This document shows, piece after piece, positions 56,837 to 64,000 of a stretch of 64,000 nucleotides of DNA (position 1 is its first letter; each line of letters begins with the position of its first letter). The position numbers and the translations under genes were made by a program. The notes beneath the pieces are model-generated. The model saw nothing but the letters and a program-made list of their open reading frames with translations. It had not been told where the DNA came from and did not search any database. The stretch covers positions 173,856,310 to 173,920,309 of the forward strand of contig CP136064.1 in NCBI GenBank assembly GCA_032622095.1. The letters are read 5' to 3'. The stretch is from Siphonodentalium dalli (Eukaryota > Mollusca > Scaphopoda > Gadilida > Siphonodentaliidae).

Positions 56837-57007
56837 GCATTAGCACCGCTGTGGCTCCATTATATCTCTCCGAGATTGCGCCCGTACCACTGAGGGGATT
56901 AGCAGGAGTATTCAACCAGCTTTCCATAACAACTGGTATTATGGTATCTCAGTTTCTAGGTCTTGATGTAATATTGGGGACTGACACGTTGTGGCCAGTG
57001 GTGCTAG
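56837..57007 (+). CDS. hexose transporter exon 5: helices 4 and 5
   Basis: 171 nt, phase 1 to phase 1, acceptor TCTGTTGTAG, donor GTAGGT (57008). It encodes the rest of helix 4 (GISTAVAPLYLSEIAP), the LRG turn, and helix 5 (VFNQLSITTGIMVSQFLGL) with the conserved Gln equivalent to the sugar-contacting Gln of GLUT1 helix 5. The exon ends in TLWPVVLG just before the helix 6 region. The P-E-S-P-R motif and helices 6-12 must lie in later exons beyond the window. Family certain; paralogue not determined. Confidence 0.95.
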
Positions 57008-57656
57008 GTAGGTATCACATGATCACTGCCTTAATGCAGATTAACTCTCAAATTCCACTGAAACTACATTACAAAACAAAATGAACCATTGATACAAAAA
57101 TAAGACAATGCTACAAATATACTGTAACTTGAAAATGGTAGAAACATGAAATGTGGAGATTTTGTCAACTGTTAAAAGATATTTGCAATTTGTTCGTAAT
57201 TATTTCTGTCATAACTTCTTCATTGCTTAATGATGTCATGATATTGTGTGCTGTACGTACATGCCATTGATGCTATGGTAATTTTTCAGTGGAAAATATA
57301 ATAGGAATATCATGAAAAACTCTAAAACTGACTCCATGCATGTGCTACTATCATACACAATCCTTGGACATAATACACTGTATCAAATGTAGGGATACAC
57401 TGGTTGCAAGGCAAAACTTTCTGAGTCCTCAAGCTCATTATAGTCCGTGGGCCAAACAAGATATTTTTCAAGTTGGCTGCACCCCCCTCCAACAAAGGTT
57501 TCTACATATCAAATTAAAGGTCATCATATGGCGCATCAGATTTGGCTTGTTGCCCGTTTCAGAAAGTGTCCCAAAATAGATTTTTCAGGGAAGACAACTC
57601 TTGCCCCTAAAATAAAATGAAAATTTTCTTGAGATCAAGTGTCAGAGCATAAACAA
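57008..57656 (+). other. start of intron 5
   Basis: No exon was recognised. The segment near 57200-57300 resembles the region near 11150-11210 (GCCATT-TTTTCAGTGGAAAATATAA), so a repeat fragment may be present. Confidence 0.4.
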
Positions 57657-58559
57657 AATATTTCCGCTAAAGGAAGCCGTTCACACTGAACTATATGGAT
57701 ATATGTCCTGCGTTTGTAAACCATAGTAGAAAAGGGGTTAACTTTTTGTGGTCGCCTACGATCCCTCACGGCCTTCAGTGGCTTGGTCGGAATCAGTCAC
57801 GCATGCGCAGTCCCAATATAACCGATTGAATCTCGTCAGTTTATTTTCTGCTACGAAACCGAACGGAAGTCTAAAGGGAGTATTGTTCCGAATTTGTCGT
57901 TTAACAACTAGACAACAAATTCAATTTATCGATACAATAATTACTGGTCGCCTACGCGTTAGTTTTTAGAATTATTGTTTCGAATTCACGGACCGTTTCG
58001 CTTCAAACATACAATTGTCCGTGTTTTCGAACAGGCGGCGGACTTAAAAAATTTTCAAATATGAAAATCGACATTGCGCCATAATCAGCCGCCATTTCAA
58101 GGCCTTACGAGGCGCTTAGATTATTGTGAGCAATTCATCTATGTAATTATTATAGAACCTATAAGGTATGATATAATTTGTCAGATATAAAAAATGCCAC
58201 GTGATTCGCTACCGGAAGTCTCCTAATTTCGTGGGAATTTATTTACACGTGGACATTTATTTAGCAATAATTACCATCGCTACTGACGCTATCTATCATA
58301 ATGTTATGAACAACATTCTTTCTCATAATACTTTGTTGTTTTATGGTTCAATACAACTGATCCATATGTGTTGGTCACATTTGAACTTAAAGTTGATTAC
58401 ATCTTGGTTTATCAATGTAAAAACCGATACCTAAGAATAACAGTAGTGTCATTATTACTTTAATAAATTGACAGAGATTGATATTGGACAAGTGTTATAA
58501 TTCTGTTCATGGTTTGATTCTCGTAATGGAGCATCACCTTCGATGTAATAATCTCAGCC

Positions 58560-58810
58560 ATGTGCTAGCGGACCGGAGATCGCACCCTGGTCAGGGTATT
58601 CTGACAGAAATCAGAACTCGGTCCGATACCAAGTTTGTCTGGCTAACAAGTCCCATTCGAGATTACTGAATAAAATCCGAATGCAAATGCCGACTTTCCC
58701 CATTACAACACTTGTTCAGGTATGTTGTCGTGGGTGCACTACGCTGTGCGATCGGGTGTGGACAATTAAAACTTAATGGCTGACCCATGTACACACCTAG
58801 GTGTGTGCAT
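58560..58810. repeat. dispersed repeat, inverted copy of 7740-7980
   Basis: It contains CAGAAATCAGAACTCGGTC, CCCATTCGAGATTACTGAAT and ACACTTGTTCAGGTATGTTG, which match the complement of the copy at 7740-7980. Confidence 0.65.
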
Positions 58811-61496
58811 GTTACAGAACACTACTGGAGTCACTAGAACTCATCAAAACAACATGCTTTCACAAAATACTTTGTGTTTTCTGTTTCAATACTGTCACAC
58901 ATGTCTCCTATGATTTAGATGTGTTTGTCGACGCTTGAAGTTGACTACAGTTTATCAATATCAGAAAAATAACGACTGTCGTGGTACTAAGATTCGTTAG
59001 TGTCTTTAATTTCAGACAGGGATTGACATCTGACAGGAGTCAGAATTCTGTTGAGTACATGATTCGATTCTCGTACAGTGCTTCAACTTCACTGTCAAAT
59101 TTTGAACTGCTAGCATTTAATGATTGCAAGCATGACACTAAAATTAATCGTGATGACAGTTTCACTATTGTCTCAATTCCAGATTTTAGTTATTATTCTG
59201 AATTGTATCCAAAATTAACCCATCCTTTCAAAATTGCTGAGTTGATTCTCGACTAAATGGTGTCTCCTTCTGGAATACAAACATAATTGCTTTCCTTCCT
59301 GTGCAGGTTTACCGAAAAGAAGCGGTGGGGGCTGGGTTACTACGATTCTGGATATGGCTCTAATTGGGACACAAAATTACAAATCATGGGTGCTCCGGTT
59401 TGCATTCTCTAGAGTAAGGCAAGAAGCTTATCGTCACTCTGACGGTGTTTAATCATGGTTTCACTATCTACAAATATATTTGAAGATACTTTGGTTTAAA
59501 AAACCTTTCCCCTTCTTGATTCAATTATGAGAATAATTCCAGCCTGACAGGTATTTAGAATCGTGGTGACTTGACTCCTCCAGTTAACTGGCCCACTGTC
59601 AATAACTGGCGACCGTGGCCTGGATGACGTTCCCCAATGAATAACGATATAATAGCAGTGGTATTCCAAGACGAGGAAGGTGGGGGGAGACATTATTTAT
59701 GGCAAGTAACCATATCAAATGTGAGCTTGGTACAAGAACAGGCTGTACATCCAATACAGCATGCATTGTTCATAAAGGGCATGGTAGGTGTTTTGAAGGT
59801 ATTCATGGACTAGCTGGAGTCTCAATGAATTTTCAAATATATACGTGTCCCGACCTTTCATACCGTTGATATGGCGAATAGACTTCACACACGAATGAAG
59901 CATATTTACATGGAAAGCATTTATATTGTCACGTGTCCCACGACCACTGCCAATAGCCTTTCCGACAAGAGTCCATCAGCATGGCTCTTCATACTTCTAT
60001 TGCCCATATCAATTTGATTATCTGGCACATAGACAATAAAACAGGCAAAGACGTTTGCGCTGTCCAGCTAAGCTTTCGAGGAAGCTCATTGACCAGCATT
60101 ACCGACCTTTCCTAAGACGCAGGCAGGGGACCACCCCGTACGAGTGGATCCCATCCCCATGGCACCAGATGCCCGATTGTAAGGGCCTGAAACCATGCTG
60201 CCAAATATGCGCATTTCGGCCTATGCTGGGTTTGTCCTCTCTTCCTTAAACATGCCATAAGCAGGACCACTTAGGTAGGGGGAGTTCCTCTCTATCTTGG
60301 CTCTTCATATTAAAATAAAACAACATTATAAAAGGGATGTGTATCCTTTACTAGGAGGATGCTAATTTCATTCGTTTCCTTCCTAGGGGAGCCATTTTTA
60401 GAGCGGGTCCTCCCCTAGTTTGCTGCATGCTTCACACTAACTGCCTATCACACACCTAGGTCGATCTGCTGCATGTTTGGGGGGGGGGCAGAGGCTCAGA
60501 CCTGAATATTCCGTATGGTGACCGTGAACATTTACCTGTGTTCATCATCTGACTACATTGTACATCATTTGAACTGTTTTCAGTTGTAGAAGGCGCACCT
60601 TCATTTCTTAGAATCGGATCGCGGTGGGTATTCCGCTGGGAATGCAGACTGCTCTCAGGTGCCTAGTGGTCATAATGGCCTAATAATAGTAATGTGTGTG
60701 GATTTAGGCTGAACATAATACTTGTGATTGCACATTTTGCTGTCTGTCTCCATTCCAAAGGATGGTGCTCGTTGGGAAATTTCTCCAAAATTAATACTCG
60801 TACCGACACTATTGTTTGGCACCTGAGAGTAGCGGTTTGCTTTCTCATTGGATGCTCTGGTCACCTGCGGTGTTCGGCCATGCGCTCCTGATGCTCATGG
60901 CTGTTAGTCATGTTCTCTGAGGGGCTATATATATATCTTTAATGATACATTGGATTGTGCCCGGGATCTGTGGGGGCTCCCTCTGATCCGATGGCTTGAC
61001 TCGCTTATAGTTGTCTAACCCATTTGGGCTAATGGGCTCTCCATTTGATCCCTGTGCCACAGATTGGGCATCAGGTTATCTGCCATTTGCAGTTAGTTAA
61101 CTCTTAATGTGGGTTGTCTTGCCATCTTTGGAGTGGGCCTCCTCCAGTGCAGGTCGTTATGTCGCTAAGGCGGAGAGGGAGTTTAATAGTCTCCTCGCAT
61201 CTCAAATCGGCTGGATTCTTAGAACTGACGGATGAAGAACAGAGAATTGCTCGGTTCGCTCGCAATTCTGAATTGAATGGCACCACCTGGGATGTTGCTT
61301 CCAAAAACAAGGGGGGGGAGGTACATGTTTGAGCAATATAGCACTCTAATTATATGAGTTATTTCACGTAACTAATCATAACAGATTCATTAAAGAGTTC
61401 ATATTTAGGTAAAATCTGTTTTAGAAGAGTGCATTCCCTCCAAAATTTGGCTATTAACTTTATTGCTCGTGCCTCCTCCTGGGCTTGCATTCTAAT
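58811..61496. other. interior of the inverted-repeat region, no gene recognised
   Basis: Open frames at 58981-59256, 60055-60249 and 61114-61332 have a somewhat coding-like composition but no domain I can name. The DNA at 60000-61320 is richer in G+C than its surroundings. These may be decayed transposase exons. A nine-G run lies at 60480-60488. Confidence 0.3.
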
Positions 61497-61535
61497 CCAT
61501 ATAGTTCAGTGTGAACGGCTTCCTTTAGCGGAAAT

Positions 61536-61853
61536 ATGATATTTTTTAAAATATAATATATATTTCCTTAAAGAAAGCCTGAACACTGAACTATCATTCC
61601 CAACCCCGCAACTCGCCAATCTCCTGATTGAGTTGAAAATAAACTGACGAGATTCAATCGGTTATATTGGGACTGCGCATGCGTGACTGATTCCGAGCAA
61701 GCCACTGAAGACCGTGAGGGATCGTAGGCGACCACAAAAAGTTAACCCCTTTTCTACTATGGTTTACAAACGCAGGACATATATCCATATAGTTCAGTGT
61801 TCGGCTTTCTTTAAGGAAATATATATTATATTTTTAAAAATATCATATTATGG
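61536..61853. mobile_element. palindromic element related to the 3.9-kb region
   Basis: ATGATATTTTTTAAAATATA at the left is mirrored at the right, and the arms continue through ATATTTCCTTAAAGAAAGCC and CACTGAACTAT. The interior shares GCGCATGCGTGACTGATTCC and GTGAGGGATCGTAGGCGACC with the left end of the 3.9-kb region, so it is a short internally deleted member of that family. Confidence 0.75.
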
Positions 61854-64000
61854 TTATAAACTGCACTATATATAGTTTATATTAATAAGAAATGATCATA
61901 AAATGACACAAGATACAAAACTATACCAATTTATGAGCTAGTTAGAAAAAATTGCGATAAATATTTTGAAATCGCGAAAAATTACTATGATTTTGAAAAA
62001 AATGGTCACATATAAATGGTTATAACTTGTGAACCACATGGGCTATTGATCCGCAACATGGCTCAAAAATTGCCCCGATGAAATATCAAAACGATTTTAA
62101 TAATGGAATGCCAAAAATATTGCTGAGGAAATGTTATATGAGCGTAAACTTAACCCCAGTTTCCCCCACCCCCTAAAATATTACTTTTGCAGAAAAACGA
62201 TTTATGTAGCTGTTTACACTTAGAATGCTGCATGTCAAGTTGGTTTTAGAAGCATAAACTGAAACAGTGTACAGAGTGATGAAGGGAATGATAAATAACG
62301 GTGTCTGAACGTGATCTGAGATTAAAATTTGAAAAAAAAATGTGAAAAATGATAATTTTTACAAATTTCTTTAAAATTTACAAAATTTTGATTAAATTTT
62401 GATAGGCTATGGTATAACCTCACGAGAACACTGGTCTAGAATTAGTAAGTTCATAAAACCTCATACGATCACCTTTCTGGCAACTATTTCGTATATTTTT
62501 CAATTTTTACTTGAATTTTTATGGAAAGATTATATACATATATATTTCAACTGAATACATATGGCTACAAAGGCTTATGAGTGAGACTTACGTTATACAG
62601 AAAGGTATTTTCTTATTTGTGCCGCGCATGTCGGGACAGTGATCACAACTGACAATAGATACGGCATTAAATACGCTCCATATTTGACAATAAGTTTAGG
62701 ATGGCATCCAAATCGGCCAACAAAATCGAAGTGTCTCACATTTTCTTTCACAAACGTGACTGAGTTCGTTATCTGGGGACAAGGGAATTGTTAATCATGA
62801 GTTCACTGGTAACCATAAACAGACATTAGAACCCTACTATTGTTTCAATTAATTTAAGCTAATGAATAATTGGTTGTCTTAAGGACTATAGATACTCATT
62901 TATTGGGGGAATACTTGATACAAGTCAGTGTATGGAAAGATTAAAACAATCATCACTATTAATGTGTGCCTTTTGGATCAGTTTAGAAAAGTAATATCAA
63001 TTTATATAATGTTTCTAAAGAAAATTGAAATTGTATGCCAAAATTACCAGCCTCCAATTTCAAGTTGCATATCTCTGATGTCTTCAGGTGAAATATTTTA
63101 TATTAAAGAAATTAGTTGTTATACGGAGGATTTTTTGTCAATAAAGAAATGACTTTTGCAGTATATAATATTGTGTTGCCAAACAGTTTTCAAGACATTC
63201 TACTACTTCCTGTTCTATAATTTGAGTATCTGTAGTCCTTAAATGTTCTCTCACTCTACTCATCCTATGAGTTGTCAAAATTTACACTATTTCGGTTATT
63301 GTAGATATTCTCACATACATCGTTACATGGTTAGTCTGCACTGAAACAAGATCATGTGTCAGATTCACATGAATCTTTGCAGCCAAAGCTCAGCTGTCAT
63401 AGTCAATCGAGAGGAAGTATAATCTGTCTGGTTTGTAGGACTCAATCAAAGAGCGACCAGTCATGGCTGTCATGACATGGTACACCAGGCTTGGGAGTTA
63501 GTATGAAGTGCCAATCACTGATATAGTTCGCACGAAGATGTTGGTGTGATTTCTTAAGGAGTATGTGGCTGCTGGAGGTAGAAGATGTGTTCCAGTGTTC
63601 GGTTATACAACACAAGAACGTGTGCATTATTTTGTCGAATAGACGACATTATGGCCCACCATAATGTAGCCCACATGCAAACTCATGGTAGGATATATAG
63701 TGTCATCGTCAACATTAATAGATTACACAAATTGATGCAAATTTAAAGTCGCATCACATTTTACTGCTTTTGACTATTAAGTCAAACGGATTCATTGTAT
63801 AGGTATTTGTGAATGTTGTAGCCTGTCAACGTGTGAATTAGAGGCAAGATTTCACACACCTCATTGGATAATACTGTCCGCTATGTCGTTCACGGAAATG
63901 ACACATGACTTATTTTTGGATTCAGTATGAAGATTATCCTAGCTCCTATTTATTGAGAAACATAACTTTCTGTTATTTCTACATGTACGTCAGTGGAATA
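61854..64000. other. right end of window, nothing recognised
   Basis: AT-rich sequence with no further hexose-transporter exon (no PESPR-encoding segment). The stretch at 63440-63700 has mixed composition and might be a repeat fragment, but it carries no domain I recognise on either strand. Confidence 0.35.

Larger units (their letters stand above)
57657..61543. mobile_element. 3.9-kb region bounded by inverted repeats
   Basis: ATTTCCGCTAAAGGAAGCCG and the following CACTGAACTATATGG at the left are mirrored by the complement at 61497-61540. Next to the left end, about 130 bp (57735-57855, with GGTCGCCTACGATCCCTCAC and GCGCATGCGTGACTGATTCC in complement) is also found inverted at 61630-61745. 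The interior has several open frames of 60-90 codons, none with a recognised transposase domain. No clean target duplication was seen. It could be one long element or two short copies flanking unrelated DNA. Confidence 0.55.

Noticed and set aside
57008-64000. Search for the next transporter exon (helix 6, PESPR)
   Set aside because: No segment encoding a PESPR-like motif with an acceptor in the right phase was found, so the exon is taken to lie beyond the window.

Overview
This window is AT-rich, intron-bearing and crowded with transposons, so it is animal nuclear DNA. The transposon mix (DIRS, Ty3/Gypsy, hAT, a PHD/FLYWCH Mutator-like element, many small inverted-repeat elements), the dispersed repeats with GGACGGACGGACAGACGG-type runs and the abundant ACATGTA words suggest a mollusc, probably a bivalve. 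That assignment is inference; nothing here names the species.

The one recognisable host gene is a facilitative hexose transporter (SLC2A/GLUT, class I-like) on the + strand. Five coding exons can be read: 18460-18579, 38428-38526, 53929-54089, 54936-55060 and 56837-57007. Their splice phases agree throughout (0, 0, 2, 1, then an open phase-1 end) and they give about the first 225 residues. The transmembrane helices after the first loop/helix set, including the PESPR-type motif, are not found before 64000, so the gene runs off the right edge. Exon 1 is weaker than the rest because a 19.8-kb intron separates it from exon 2.

Left flank (1-18459): no certain host gene, only a possible exon at 1-159. 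It is a chain of transposons, several with readable target-site duplications (TSDs): an hAT-like element (619-1073); a 174-bp tandem array (about 2629-3209 and 4579-4790) split by an inverted-repeat element (3210-4578); an hAT-like element (5293-6264); another hAT-like family (6965-7548); a hairpin (8262-8400); a Mutator-like element with PHD and FLYWCH zinc fingers and a truncated transposase (8543-10736); an element bounded by inverted 16-bp minisatellites (12907-14138) holding a TTAA-flanked element (13164-13748); and a small hAT-like element (17818-18060).

Intron 1 (18580-38427) holds a TA-flanked element with GACGTCGG-rich ends (19313-22921), two tandem arrays (about 23960-24480, about 25835-26180), nested hAT-like elements (27172-28394), a decayed autonomous hAT transposase gene (29235-32218), a partial direct duplication (about 33540/34440) and a LINE fragment (36718-36912). 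Intron 2 (38527-53928) holds an almost complete antisense DIRS retrotransposon with its internal complementary region (39502-44662), and a 5.3-kb fold-back structure (47179-52440) enclosing a decayed Gypsy pol. Introns 3 and 4 hold four copies of one TA-flanked palindromic element (a fifth is in intron 1), one of them abutting the exon 3 splice donor. Downstream of exon 5 is a 3.9-kb inverted-repeat-bounded region (57657-61543) next to a short relative (61536-61853).

No rRNA, tRNA or CRISPR was recognised. Transposon ends were read by eye; boundaries given without a TSD are good to about 10-30 bases.
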